NCBI RefSeq assembly: GCF_004193775.1
Contig: NC_041002.1
Location: 17,975,535 to 18,039,534, forward strand
Direction: 5' to 3'
Source: Glycine soja
Taxonomy: Eukaryota; Streptophyta; Magnoliopsida; Fabales; Fabaceae
Length of the DNA: 64,000 nucleotides
Part shown: in pieces, positions 32,201 to 44,301 of the stretch
Numbering within the stretch: position 1 is the stretch's first letter
Layout of the letters: every line of letters begins with the position of its first letter
Position numbers and translations under genes: made by a program
The notes under the pieces: model-generated
Databases searched by the model: none
The model's input: only the letters and a program-made list of their open reading frames with translations
What the model was told of the DNA's origin: nothing

Positions 32201-32752
32201 CATTGCAGCATTAATATTGCGTACTGGTTTTTAGCACTGCACAAAATTAATTATTAATTAATAAATTTAAATAGCTTATACCTCATCACTCTCCTGGGTT
32301 TTAATAGAATAAAGAGCATCGTCATCGTGAGCTTCCAAAGAAATTCCTCAAAATAGCATTTCAATTATAAATTTAAAATTATCTTCACCCCTTGATTATT
32401 AAACAAGATACATCATTATCATTGATGGCTTTGTATTGATCGAAGACTCTAAGCTATTTAGAATACACCTTTATTTGGCATTTTGAAATTTTTGTTCCTC
32501 TCTCCACTTAGATACATGGTCATAAATTCTTTGTTTAGTTCAGAGGTAATTCCTCTTTAGTTATGTTATTTTTTTAATTATTATGTACAGAGAAAACAAT
32601 GATGATTTCTTAAATCTATAAAATTATATAATTAATAACTAATAAAATGTAATAATTATTTGCAGCCCATGACCATCGATGCCTACAGTAGACTTGCTGC
32701 CATGTATCAACAACTGCACCAACCTCCTCCTGCTTCTGGTTCCAAGAACTGA
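27350..32752 (+). CDS. UNE10: PIF-class bHLH transcription factor (UNE10/PIF8-like), six exons, 458 aa
   Basis: Exons: 27350-27450, 27775-28411, 29483-29584, 29705-29770, 31430-31813 and 32666-32752. All introns are GT-AG, and every junction keeps the frame from ATG to TGA. Exon 2 could instead end at 28408, which is also in phase. The protein starts MSQCVPSWDVED, as in UNE10. It has the active-phytochrome-B-binding motif ELTWENGQ at about residues 41-48, a KKKR basic stretch near 253-256, and a bHLH at about 268-326. The basic region AIHNQSERKRR has the His, Glu and Arg used for G-box (CACGTG) binding, and helix 2 contains SMLDEVIEYLKQLQ. Exon 5 encodes a Met/Gly repeat. PIFs are nuclear repressors of light responses that are removed after binding active phytochrome. 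Arabidopsis UNE10 is somewhat shorter (about 400 residues). No breaks were seen. Confidence 0.92.
29188..29238. repeat. (AT)n microsatellite in intron 2
   Basis: About 51 bp of AT repeats, preceded by (GT)n, inside the 1.07-kb second intron. Confidence 0.95.
31573..31636 (+). repeat. Coding hexanucleotide-like repeat (Met-Gly tract) in UNE10
   Basis: Successive ATGGGN units encode alternating Met and Gly (GMGLGMGMGMGMGMGMDM) just after the bHLH. The imperfect repeat is likely to vary in length between alleles. Confidence 0.85.
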
Positions 32753-32981
32753 GATAGCTAGATGCTGGGCAGTATTCTTATGTTGTGATAGTGTTGAGCT
32801 ACAAACAAGAATGTCCATACTTACTCTTTGTGAGAAATGCGTATATTATTAGCTCCAAAGCAAGTGATGAGAAACAATACCAGAATATATATACTCATTT
32901 GTTATTGGAGTTAGTAACTTCTTAAGATTAGGTGGCTTTCTTGGTTACTTTACCTTCATATCTATGTTCATTGAATTTGCA
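32753..32981 (+). other. Probable 3' UTR of the UNE10-like gene
   Basis: Follows the TGA at 32,750-32,752. It contains AATAC/AATAT-type A-rich elements but no perfect AATAAA, so the poly(A) site cannot be placed. Confidence 0.4.
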
Positions 32982-33615
32982 ACTTGCATAACGTGTTTTG
33001 CTATTCTATTGAATGACGACGGGTTTGGCCTCATTCAAATCTTATTGTTTTTCTTTTCCCTACATCTCACTTTTTTTCACTTGAGTTTTTTCCCCTACTA
33101 AAACTTTGTGTTGATAATTAAAATTAACATTACCAATCAATCAAAATATATATATATATATATACCCGAAGAACAGAGATTAAATTATACTGGTATAACT
33201 TTGACAATTATTACATCATTTTATAACTTTCAACTAAATAATATTTTTCACATATGTAAAATTTTATATTAATAAAAAAATTTACACTTGCATAACATGC
33301 TTTGCTATTTTATTGAATAATGAGTTTGGCCTCATTCAAATCTTATTGTTTTTCTTTTCCTAACATCTCACTTTTTTCACTTGTTTTTTTTTCCTACTAA
33401 AACATTTCGTTGATAATTAAAATTAACATTACCAATCAATTTAGATATATACACACACATGGAGATGAGAGATTAAATGATATTGGTAAAACTTTAACAA
33501 CTATTACATCATTCTATAACTATAAACTAAATAATATTTTCTTAAAACTCACTGTTGGATTGAAAGTTTTTTCCACATAAATTACATATGTAAAATTTCA
33601 TATTAATCCAAAATC
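32982..33615. repeat. Tandem duplication, about 304-bp unit, two copies
   Basis: Copy 1 (32,982-33,285) and copy 2 (33,286-about 33,615) start with ACTTGCATAAC and share CCTCATTCAAATCTTATTG, GATAATTAAAATTAACATTA and the ACTAAATAATATTTT end. Copy 1 has a short TA run where copy 2 has ACACACA. Copy 2 has about 40 extra bases near 33,545. It sits just beyond the UNE10-like 3' end. Confidence 0.85.
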
Positions 33616-34080
33616 ATCTGCTACCTCGTTCATATAGATTAAAATCGACGTAATATAAACATTTCAAAATATACTATAATATGAATTATATGATTAGCTT
33701 CGTTGAAACTAATTAGAAATTTGTTCTACTAAACTAATATGTGTGGGTTGTCGCAACGTATTACCGATCACGTCGTGCCTTTGTTGAAACCAAGAATGCC
33801 TCCACGACAGAGCAAGTTATTATTGATGGTTCAACATTGTCAATGTGCCAATGCTAGAGTGGGAACCGAGTATCGTTGAAGTCTATCAAAAAAGTGGAAG
33901 GCAGAGGCTGAGAAGGTGTTGTGTCGGAGACAATTTCGGTGGTTGAAAACAAAAAGTCAACATGTTAATGGGCCACAACTATTGGACGAAGCAAGACCCA
34001 AGAGAAACACTCCAAAATTTGTTTGGTTGAATAATTTTATTCAATATGGGCCATAACTATCTCTACGTGGGCCTTTGTTA

Positions 34081-36046
34081 TTGCTCTTTGGTAACTGCTT
34101 GGGGCACCCAGTAGTTTTTGGAAATGCCAAAAATACCTAGGTTACAAATAGAAGGTTTGATTTTTCATTTCTGCAGCGCCTTTTTTTCCGTAAAATCTCA
34201 CACCCTTAATTAGTATAAGTTGTTTTCGTTAGCTTTTGTTAGTCTTCTTTTCTGAGCGTTGTTTTTTTGTCTCCGGTAGTATACGTGCGTTGATCAAGAG
34301 GATAAATTGAAGTTGGGTGGTTATTTGTCGCAGGAGAAGAAGAGGTATGTAAAAAATTTTAGAAACATAAGGATTGTCAATTCGTATGACTCATACGGAC
34401 GTATGGTTCATACGGATCAGCAATCCATATGACCCATACGGATCGTTGAGTCATACGGATTGACAATCTGTATGTTTCTTAAAAAAATTTAAATTTTTAT
34501 ACAATGATTAATAATTAAATTTTAAATTTTGGTTTCAATATTTTTTATAACTATCAAATTTAATATATTATTAAATTTGATTTCAATCATTATCTTAAAC
34601 TAACATTCTTATCATATTTTAAATTTTAAATTTTGATTTCAATATTTTTTATAATTGCCAAATTAATTTATATTTTTAAATTTGATTTGAATCATTATCT
34701 TAAACTAACAATCTTATCATATTTTAAATTTTAGTTTCAATATTTTTTATAACTATCAAATTTAATATATTTTTAAATTTGATTTCAATGATTATCTTAA
34801 ACTAACAATCTTATCATATCTTAAATTTTAAATTTTAGTTTCAATATTTTTTATAACTACCAAATTTAATATATTTTTAAATTTGATTTCAGTCATTATC
34901 TTAAACTAAAAATCTTATCATACTTTAAATTTTAAATTTTGGTTTCAATATTTTATATGACTACCAAATTTAATATATTTTTAAATTTGATTTCAATCAT
35001 TATCGTAAACTAACAATCTTATCATATTTTAAATTTTAAATTTTGGTTTTATAATTTTGTAACTAACAGATTTATTGGACAATTAAAAATTATGTTTTAA
35101 TATTTTTATAAAAAAAATTTAATTATTTAAAATTTTCGTTTAAATATTTTTTGTAACTAAAAAATTTAAAATATTTTTAATTATGATTTCAATATTATTC
35201 ATAAGTAACAAATTTAATATCTTTTAAATATTTGTTTCGATATTTTTAAAAGTTAAACAAATATAATATAACAATATTGAAAATTAATTGTTTCACCAAT
35301 ATAATCTTAATTTTAGCAATATAATCTAATCTTAGTTTTATCAATCTAATCTTAGTAATAACTAATATATTTTTTTTTATAAATAAAATCAATACTTAAC
35401 ATATAAATAAGAAAACATTATAAAATTTCACCAACATTACAAAACAACATTACACCACGAAACAATTTAAATAATAATTGACAAATATATATTTACAATG
35501 TAAACAAAAATTTCAAAAAAGAAAATTTAGAAAAAAAGAATTGAAAAAAAAAATATTTAACAAAAAAAACCCATACGGATTAGCGGTCATATGGATTGAT
35601 GATTTGTATGTGATTTTTTCAGAAAAATGTCATTTTTGTCTTTGACATTGCTTCAAACAACAACATGAAAGGAACAACAACAACAACGAAGGAGTAGCAA
35701 CACAATGCATAAAAAATAAGTATAATAAGGCCAACAACAAAGGATCAGGAGCCACCAATAAGAAAAACCACAAACAGAGGACCAACACCCACGAAGGAAG
35801 AAGAAGAAGTACCAACAGAGTGAAATGACACAGGGAAGAGGAAGAAGAAGAACCACAGTGGTGCAGGAAGTGGAGGAAGAAGAAGGAAAGAAGAAGAACA
35901 AAAACCGTGCATGATCAACGACTCTTACAGATGAGTCACTCTTGTTTTTTATAGGCAAAAGGTGAAGGGCATTTTAGCCCTTTCACCTTTGTTGTTGGGT
36001 GTCCTAGCAAAAACACTGGGTGCCCAAAGCAACGACCTTGTTCTTT
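34081..36046. mobile_element. Non-autonomous MULE (Mutator-like), 1,948 bp, with 9-bp target duplication
   Basis: The element spans 34,090-36,037. The ends are inverted repeats: GGTAACTGCTTGGGGCACCC at the left, and the complement of GGGTGCCCAAAGCAACGACC at the right, with further pairing through CAGT and TTTTTG. The flanks TTGCTCTTT (34,081-34,089) and TTGTTCTTT (36,038-36,046) match at eight of nine positions, the length typical of Mutator elements. The interior has CATACGGAT motifs near both ends, a 100-bp tandem array and A-rich DNA. No transposase or clear captured gene was seen. Confidence 0.75.
34508..35060. repeat. Tandem array of about 98-106-bp units (five to six copies) inside the MULE
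   Basis: Units begin near 34,521, 34,626, 34,724, 34,826, 34,931 and 35,035. Each holds TTAAATTTTRGTTTCAATA, TATAACTACCAAATTTAATA and GATTTCAATCATTATCTTAA. Unit-to-unit identity is high, so amplification was recent relative to the surrounding decay. Confidence 0.8.
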
Positions 36047-36482
36047 TCTTTTTGGTGTAGCCTTTAGGGGCCTTTTAAGTTCACACTCTTATGTTATTGT
36101 TTTCTAGTTGTAACCTCTGTTGGGCCTTATTGATTCGGTCTTTTTTATCTCACTATATATAGTTATGTTGAAGATTAGGGTTATTGAAAATAAGCACAAC
36201 AATCTTTCTTTTATCTATTTAAGTTTCCCTTGCATTTATTGTTCTTAGTTTTAGTAGTAGTAGCTTAAGATCCTAACAAATTGGAGCTTTCGTCCATTGT
36301 TCCCATGCATCCCACTTGTCAAAAGGATGAGGGTGACCCTTTCAAGGCCATCCATGAGCTCCTCACCACCATGCAGTCTAAAATGGTTTCTCAAGACATT
36401 TGTTAGCAACTGTTGGAGTAAAACATGGGGCACTCGTCATGAGAACCTCACCATAGTCATGTCCAACATCTAGGACCAAGTT

Positions 36483-37268
36483 TTGCCCCTTACCTCACCT
36501 CCACTAGGTTCACTCCCCATTTCTACATTTGCTACTCAACCATTAATTGTTCCTTTAACTCTAACTAGTACCCAAATCCTTGGTTCCTCCCCACTAGCTA
36601 TAACACCTCAAACCCTTGTCACTTCATACCCATATGGCAGCCCCCCTAGCATTAACCCTTCTCTCACCCTATCTTTTCCCAATGTTCCTTCTATGTTTCC
36701 TACTGAAGCAATTTCCTTTTCAACATCCCAACCCCACTTTCCTCACAATTCATCTTCCCTTCCTCACACTCGTCCTCTTTTCCCACACCCTATCTTTACC
36801 ACAATCACAACACCTACCACAACCCCATCTACTCCCCATTTCTCCTTTCCCTTTTCATCACCCAACCCTAAACGCCCACCCAAATTGCAGCTAGCCATTT
36901 TTTGCGGATCTTACCCTCTTGATTGGTTATTTCAAGTTGAACAACGACTCTACTTGGCTTCTTTTAATATGAAAATTGATGCTCTTAGTTGGTTTAAGTG
37001 GATGCATCAAAATGCTCAGTTTACAAATTGGGGTTCTTTTAAAAGGGTTTTGGAATTGTGTTTTGGTCCTTCTTCATATAAAAATTATCAGGAAGAATTA
37101 TTTAAACTAAGACAATATGGTTTTGTTATTAACTATCAGAACAATTGTGAGAGAATCTACAATCAGATTCTGAGGTTACCTCAAGATGTGATCCTTAGCT
37201 TTTTTTTAATACCACGAAATGGCTATTCAACAACCCTCTTCCATTTCCCAAGCCATTGGTTTAGCTAA
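36483..37268 (+). pseudogene. Ty3-gypsy Gag, 3' frameshifted
   Basis: The Pro/Ser/Thr-rich N-terminus (about 135 residues) is followed by the gypsy Gag core: PPKLQLAIFCGSYPLDWLF, DALSWFKWMHQNAQ, FGPSSYKNYQEELFKLRQYG. The frame then leaves the Gag sequence near 37,205, and the true continuation (QAIGLAKLVESKIKD-like) is in another frame. It packages element RNA in intact relatives. Confidence 0.8.
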
Positions 37269-37426
37269 GCTTGTTGAATCTAAAATCAAAGATTCTAAAC
37301 CAAAACCCAACCGTCCATTTTGCATCATACTTCTACTACTCAACTTTCATCCCCACCCCTTCCCAAGTTACAATCCCTAAACCAGCCACCCCCTAACTTC
37401 CCATACCTACAATGAAATCAACCTAA

Positions 37427-38109
37427 ATGCAAGACCATAAAACACTAAGTTTATTCTACAACTGCGATGAAAAGTATGTGCTTGGCCATAGGTGTAGTGC
37501 GAAGCATTTTCTCCTGTTGTTGGTCGAGGATGATGCTGATTCTAAAACCATTGACCCAGCAACTCCTAACCCACCCCCCTTGATGACCAGTCAGAACCTA
37601 TACATTTCCATTTTTCCCCATAAGCCTTTACTGGATCCCCTTCCCCTCAAACACTCAAATTCCAAGGATTTATTGGAAATTTACCTCTCACTGTGCTAGT
37701 TGATTCGGGTAGCTCACATAACATACTGCAACTTAGAATTACCCACCATCTTCACTTATCCATCACTCCCACCACTCCTCTCTTTGTCATGGTTGGCAAT
37801 GATGATCACAACCAATGCCAGGGATTCTGTCCAAATATTAAACTGAGATTGCAAGACATTACCTTCGCCATCCCACTTTATCTCTTACCTATTGAATTGG
37901 ATGACATCGTTTTGGCTATTGAATGGTTGCATACCATAAGACCCATTACAACTGATTTTGCTATTCCTTGCATTTTATTTACCTGTCAGAATGCCCCATT
38001 TACCTTGCTTGGCAACCCACACTCTAACCCCACCCCATCTACTTATCCTCTAATTTTCCAATTGGTACAAACTAACTCCATTGCTTCCTTCCATCTACTC
38101 ACCTTCTAA
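37427..38109 (+). pseudogene. Gypsy Gag zinc knuckle and aspartic protease fragments
   Basis: 37,427-37,699 carries a zinc-knuckle remnant, YNCDEKYVLGHRC, with the first Cys replaced. An overlapping frame, 37,693-38,109, starts with the protease active site LVDSGSSHN and continues through LPIELDDIVLAIEWL, the usual block before reverse transcriptase. Frame changes separate the pieces. Confidence 0.75.
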
Positions 38110-39715
38110 CCTACACCCTCTCTCACAACATAAACTTCCCAACCCTTACTTGAGCTAGATTCACCTATACACACTCTACCCTTAGAAATTCAAAATATCA
38201 TTCACAACTACTCTTCTATATTCCAACCCCCACATGGACTACCACCACCTAGATCCCATGATCACCACATACCCTTAATTCCAAACACCCCACCTATCAA
38301 TGTTAAAGCTTATTGTTACCCTTACTCTAAAAAAGAAGCAACAAAAAAAATTATCAATGAGATGCTAGAAGAGGGTATCATCAAACCCAACAATAGCAAT
38401 TTTCTCCTCCCTATTTCTATTGATAAAAAAAAGATTGGTCATGGCGATTCTGTGTGGATTATTGCTTTCTTAATGTTGTTACAATTATAGACCGTTTCTC
38501 CATTCCCACAATTGATGAGTTAGGTGTTGCTACTAATTTTACTAAGATTGATTTGCGCTCGGGTTACCACTAGATTCAGGTAGTTCCTAAAGACACCCAC
38601 AAGATTGCTTTTCTGACTTTTGATTGCCATTATGAGTTTCTAGTATTTCCATTTGGCTTGACTAATGCCCCATCTACATTTCAGTCAGCCATGAATGACT
38701 TACACTAGCTGTACCTACGTCGGTTTGTGTTAGTTATTTTTATGATATTCTGATTTTTAGCCCTACAATTTCTATCCACTTAGATTACTTACTTACTACT
38801 CATCATTTTGTTGCTAAGTTATCTAAGTGTATATTTGTTGTTCCTATTGTTAATTATTTAGGACACGCAATCTCTGCTCAAGGGGTTGCCCCTGATTCCG
38901 ACAAAGTGCAGGCTATTCTAGATTGTCTGGAGCCACATTCTCTCATAGCTTTACACAGTTGTTTTGGCCTTACTAGTTTTTACAGAAAATTTGTGTGTCA
39001 CTATGCCACTCTCGTCGCTCCCCTCACTGATTTACTTGGTTCCACTAAGTTTTCTTGGAATACAAATGCTTCAAGAGTGCTTACAGAATAAATAAAAAAG
39101 AAGAAGAAAAAGAATGACAATTCTCCTAGTCCTTGCCTTACCAGATTTCTCTCAAATTTTTGTTCTAGAGACAGATGCCACTACAATAGCTATTGGGGCC
39201 ATTTTGACTTAGAATCACCACCCACTGGCTTTCTTTAGCAAGAAGATGTGTCCCTGCCTTCAGGCCTCCTTAGTGTATGTCTGGGAAATGTATGCCATCA
39301 CTAAAGCAGTGAGAAAATGGCATCAATATTTGCTCAGAAGACATTTTCACATATACATAGATTAGAAAAGCCTAAACACATTGTTAACTTAAACAATCCA
39401 AACTCTAGAACAACAGAAATGGACAGCCAAGCTTCAAGGGTTTCAGTTTGAAATATTTTACAAACCTGGAAAAACCAATCTAGTTGTTGATGCTCTTTCC
39501 AAGAAGTATTTTGATGACCCACCATATATGTTTCTCTCTCATCTCCTATCCTTGAGTTGTGTGAGCATTTTGCAGTAGTTTTATTTCTCACATTAAAAGG
39601 GCAAAAAGTTAATAAGAAGCTTATCACAGACTCATCTATGAAGGAGAACTTTAGTTTTCAGGACCAATTACTTTATTTCAAGGGTCGTCTATTCAATACC
39701 TGATCATAGCTTCAA
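38110..39715 (+). pseudogene. Gypsy reverse transcriptase, RNase H and start of integrase, heavily broken
   Basis: Recognisable in shifting frames: LDLRSGYH-like at about 38,545, interrupted by TAG at 38,571-38,573; [23 protein letters not shown]; a damaged YDDIL catalytic box; GLTSFYRKFVCHYATLVAPLTDLL; an RNase H segment with EMYAITKAVRKWHQYLL; and the closing NLVVDALSKK near 39,495. A short integrase N-terminus follows until about 39,715, where the element is cut by the copia fragment. Many stops make it inactive. Confidence 0.8.
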
Positions 39716-40202
39716 GTCTAGAAACATTAACAAGGGTTTATGTGAAATCTATGTCTTCTTGTGGGTTAAAGCCTTGAGCTACTAACATAGCTTTGTTCCT
39801 TACTACCTTATCTTGTTCATCCAATTTATTTCTAAATGCCCATCTTGTTCCCAAGATGCTTTTGTTCTCAGGCTTGGGAACAAGCATCTTGACATCATTT
39901 CCAGTGAACTAGTGGAGTTCTTCTTCCATTGCAATAATCCAATTATTATATGTGATTATTTCATTTATCATCTTAGGTTCTATTTCAAACATGAAAGCAT
40001 AAGACATAAGATCTTTAAAATGATGATCTGGTTTTGACTCCTTCAGTCTGATCTTCAATAATCTGATCTTAAGGGTGGTAGTTAACAAATTTCTTATCCT
40101 TCGTTTGAGGTTGCAAGCTAGATGACTCTCTAGTATGAGGAATAATTTTAGCATACCACTTGGCTTCATCAATGTTAGATGAATAGACAAACCAATCTGC
40201 AT
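39711..40202 (-). pseudogene. Copia reverse transcriptase, N-terminal part only
   Basis: Shows the usual entry into copia RT: WIIAMEEELHQF, VPKPENKSILGTRWAFRNKL, VVRNKAMLVAQGF. It breaks off before the catalytic YVDD box. It is preceded by an acidic/charged linker with FKDLMSYAFMFEIEPK. Confidence 0.75.
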
Positions 40203-40330
40203 ATATCCAAAATTATCCTCAAGATCTAATAGCTTTCTATCAGTTGTTAGACCATCATTGAACTTATCATGGATGCATTCTTCTATAGTTGAAGTTCTTG
40301 AGTTGAAACACTCTATATGCTTTATATGTA

Positions 40331-41107
40331 TTAGAATACCCTATGAGGATCCTTTATCCATTTTTGAATCAAATTTTGCAAGTTGATCTGTGGTGTTTTG
40401 AATAAAACACTCACATACGTAAGGATGAAAGTATGAAATATTGGGTATTCTTCCTTTTCATAGCTCATAAGGAGTCTTTTGATCAATGCTCTTATCAATA
40501 TTCTATTTTGAACATAACAAGTTGTGTTCACTGCTTTTGCCCAAAAGTACTTAGGAATTGAGTTTTTGCAAAGCATGGTCCTAACAGTTTCTTGTAGAGT
40601 TCTATTTTTCCTTTCAATTATCCCATTTTGTTGAGGTGTTCTTGGTGAAGAGAAGTTGTGAAAAATACCATTCTTTTAACACAATGATTTAAACTCAGCA
40701 TTCTCAAACTCAATTCATGTTCACTTCTGATAGAAGAGATGCAAAAATCTTTTTCATTTGAATTCTCTTATAGAATATTTCGAAGACCTTGAAAGACTCA
40801 TGTTTATGTGCAAGGAAGTATACCCACGTATATCTTGAATAGTCATCAACTGTGACAAAGCCATATTTCTTTCCTCCCAAACTCAACGTTCTATTTAATC
40901 TTAACAGATCCATATGCAATGGTTATAATAGTTTGAAAGTGGAAACAACATCTTTAGATTTAAAAGAGATTTTGATTTGTTTCCTTTATTGGCATGCTTC
41001 AAAAAGATGGGTTTCCAACAATTCTTAGGCAATCCTTTTTGGATAATTTTGAAATATGTTTTAGACTGACATGCCTGTGTTTTTTTTAGAACAAATCCAA
41101 CTTTCAT
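40331..41107 (-). pseudogene. Copia integrase, fragmented
   Basis: Separate frames carry HMDLLRLNRTLSLGGKKYG and FVTVDDYSRYTWVYFLAHK (core domain with the first catalytic Asp), then NSIPKYFWAKAVNTTCYVQN, the conserved C-terminal side of the core. The zinc-binding N-terminal region lies in 40,901-41,107 in degraded form. Integrase inserts element cDNA in working copies. Confidence 0.75.
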
Positions 41108-41870
41108 CTTCTTTGGATAGCAGACACGTTACATTCTGTTTGCTAAGACCTATCAGATCAATCTCATACAAATTGTTATGTCATCTGACAGTAAAGAAGG
41201 ACTTACCATCTTTAATTTTGTCTTGACTATACAATGGTCTTTGTTGAAAGACACAATATAACCATTGTCGCAAAATTGACTTATGCTCAACAAATTATAT
41301 TATAGTCCTTCAACATATAAGATGTTGTCTATGGAGTCTAGAGAAGGAATACCAATTTTACATATACTAATGGTCTTCCTTTTGCCCATGCCTCCAAAGG
41401 CAATCGTGCCTCCTTCAATTGGCCTTAGGTAGTGGAAAATAGACCTTTCCTTCCAAGGATATCTACTTAAGGATACCAACTTGAACCATAGCCTTTTCTT
41501 TCCAAGGATATCTACAATAGGAACAATATGAGATTTTGGTACCTAAATCTTTTTGGGTTCAGTAGAATTAGTATCCTTGGACATTTTCTTCTTCTTAAGA
41601 ATACATATGAACTTGGAGTTTCCAGACTTTCCACAAAAGTCACATTTGTTTGAATCAGATTGTGACTTGGAAGATGATGTCCCTTTTTCTAGTCCTAAGC
41701 CAAACTTATCATGGGGATATTAATGGAATTTTAAAAGCATAGTTAATGTGTTTGAACTTTCCAAAAACTTCCTAATGTATTTCGTAAGACAAAATTCTTC
41801 CTCTCTCAGTTTTTTTTGCTATAGGGGATCCGTCTGTCTTACTGACCTGAATCAAACTCTCTTTTAGAGT

Positions 41871-42439
41871 CTAGATTTTCTTTTCTAGAACATCATTTGA
41901 TTTCTTTAGTTCAGTGTTTTCAAAAACAAATGTCTTATATTTTTCTTTATACTTTTTACACCATAGAGAAACCATATGAGTTTTGAAGAAGAACATCATA
42001 GGCATATCTTTCTCATTGTTTGATGAAGCATAAGAAGAGGTATCAGACCTAGAACAATTTTCTACCACAAAATTTTCGTCTATGTCTGCCATCAAATAAA
42101 TGTTGGCTTGTTCATTGTTTGAACTAGTACTATTCTCACTATCTGAGTTGTCATAGGTGACCATTAGACTTTTCTTTTTCTTATCACCAGAGTACCTTCT
42201 TTTCTTTAGCTGGGGACACTCAACCTCCATATGTTCATGCTTTCTACATTCAGAGTAGATGATCTTGTTGTTTTCTTCCTTGTATTTCTTTTTGAATCTT
42301 GTGTTTTTCTTTTGGAGGAATGCCAAAACTTTCCTTTCTTTATCATCATCTGCTTGAACTTTTTGGACATGAGAGCCACTTCATCATTTATGGATTCTTC
42401 GTAACTATTGTCTAAACCATCAGATTCAACCATCCGCAC
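41871..42439 (-). pseudogene. Copia Gag with degenerate zinc knuckle
   Basis: Two overlapping frames. The downstream one contains ECRKHEHMEVECP, a CX2C-H-C knuckle with the first Cys lost, followed by KKKSLMVTYDNSDSENS, a Lys then Asp/Ser-rich run typical of SIRE/Maximus Gag. The C-terminus is a charged coiled-coil-like segment. Frame disruptions make it non-functional. Confidence 0.7.
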
Positions 42440-43216
42440 TTTTAGAGCTTTAGAGGAGCTATTACTTTTTTTTTATCTTTTGGAGTTAGTCTCTCAAAAC
42501 TGGAGGGTCGTGGAATATTTCTTTGGTAGATGACCTCAATTTTGAAGATGGACTTCATGAACTCTTAGGATGCCTAAAAATTCATCCTATGCTAGAGTTT
42601 TTAAATTTGTAGCATCTTGGATGATTGTTGTTTTTGGTTACCACACCTTCGGAATGTTGTCTAGGATCTTTAGGTTTACTTGAGCTTTGGTGAAGATGTG
42701 TCCTAGAGCTTCAAGCCTATTTATAAGCACTTGAATTCTTTGAAACATATCATCCATAAGTTCTTATTCTTTCTTGGAGAAGCTCTCATAGTGCCTTATC
42801 CGAGTGGAAACTTTTCTCAGTTGAACATCTTCGGTTCCTTCACAGTTGATGCCTAACTAATCCTAAATCTCTTTGACTGCCTTCAATCTACAAATATTAT
42901 TGTACTCATTCCTAGACAAGGCACATGTAAAAGTATAAAGAGCTTTTGTGTTTAGCTCCATTATAGCAAAGTTTGTGTCTACCCATTTTGCTTTTGGTCT
43001 AGAAATAGGTATGTCTCCATTTGTGATGATTAGCTAGAGTTTGTATTGAGTGGACTTGATGCACATCTCCATTTTGCCCTTCCAGTAGAGGTAATCCTCT
43101 CTTATGAAGCCAGGTGGCCTCGTGAGGAATGCTTCCTTATCAATGAACTGGTTATTATCTACCATTAGGTTCTTTTCCCTCTAGACATTGTTAAGTGCTT
43201 AACCCTTAGAGGCTAA

Positions 43217-43228
43217 GCTCTAATACAA
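43217..43228 (-). other. Primer-binding site of the copia element
   Basis: On the minus strand TTGTATTAGAGC matches the initiator tRNA-Met site TGGTATCAGAGC with two transition-like changes. It lies right next to the LTR end. Confidence 0.7.
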
Positions 43229-43230
43229 AA

Positions 43231-44277
43231 CTATAAAGACAAATATCACAAGAAGGGAGTTTGAATTGTGATTTTAGAAACTTTAAATCATTTTTTATAG
43301 AAAATAAAGTTATTGTCTGAAGAGAAACATAGTAAGACAAATAATAGTTTTTCACAAAAAAACTTTTAGACAATGGAAACAAATTTTACAAAATAGACAA
43401 AGTTTTTCAAATCAAAATCAAATTCAAACCCTTGGTTTGTTTAATGCAAAAAAAGAAAGAAAGCATATAAGTCATAAAAATTTACACTGGTTCGTCTCTA
43501 CCACTGAGACTACGTCCAGTTCTTGGCAAACCACTAAGTTCCATTAACTTCAACAAGTTGCAAGTATTAACCACTACCACTTCTAGCTCTATAACATGAG
43601 CTCTACACCAACATTGTTCTAGTATTGTTTGTCCTACGAAGTCACTATTGACTCTATACAAATCATACAAATTTGTTGATTGTTTTCACAATGGCTAACT
43701 CTTAATCGTCTTTAAGACAAACATATAATCTCAACACTTAATCTTTGCTCTTAATGTGTTCTATGTGTTTTGAGAGTTTTTTAGAACTATACAGAAATAT
43801 ACAAATATCTTTTCTCATAAGAATTTGAGTGAATGCATAAGTTCGTGTCCATGTCTTCAAATCTTCTGGTATTTATAGGCCTTCTTCAGCAAGTGTTCAT
43901 TGTCTCTAAACGGATAGATTTCTTCACTTGAGCTTGCTTTTGAAGATTGTATTCGTTAGAGCATTTAATGCTTGCATTAAATGCAGATACTCCTTCATGT
44001 TGGAAAACCATTCTTGTAAGCTTTTGTGTTGATAAATTCACCAGAAAACCACTTGCTTTAAGTCATAGCAGGTCTGACACTAGTAGTGTGCATCTTTTAG
44101 TGATTTTTGACAACTTCAAGATCTTGAGGTTCATTTATTCTTTATAGGATTTGACAGATCCTAGGAGAATGTCCTTGAAAAATGAATCTAAGACACGGTG
44201 CAATAAATGAATTCTTAAACGCCATTGATTTAATGTTGTATCAGATCATGACATGACTCTTTTATCGTCTGATAACA
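43231..44277 (-). mobile_element. 5' LTR of the copia element, about 1,047 bp
   Basis: Minus-strand start TGTTATCAGACG at 44277; the inner end is next to the primer site near 43,231. The exact inner end could differ by a few bases. Confidence 0.65.
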
Positions 44278-44301
44278 CAAACACATATGTATGAGGCATA
44301 G

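Larger units (their letters stand above)
33616..36279 (+). mobile_element. Left LTR of a decayed Ty3-gypsy element, split by a MULE
   Basis: Sequence on both sides of the MULE (about 33,730-34,089 and 36,047-36,279) joins into one LTR-like unit. It has a TATATATA promoter-like motif near 36,154 and an end at ATCCTAACA (36,279), directly before AATTGGAGCTTTCG, the usual lead-in to gag in this group. The left end of the LTR was not fixed. The gag and pol remnants follow directly. Confidence 0.5.
39711..44277 (-). mobile_element. Ty1-copia element (SIRE/Maximus-like), 3' truncated, minus strand
   Basis: On the minus strand the order is 5' LTR (44,277 to about 43,231), primer site, gag, integrase and the first part of reverse transcriptase, ending at about 39,711. 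Gag-integrase-RT order defines copia. The rest of RT, RNase H and the 3' LTR are missing at the junction with the gypsy remnant, so the copy is a deletion product. Confidence 0.75.

Noticed and set aside
35630..35958. Leu/Phe/Cys-rich minus-strand frames as membrane proteins
   Set aside because: They are the complement of CAA/GAA-rich low-complexity DNA inside the MULE.
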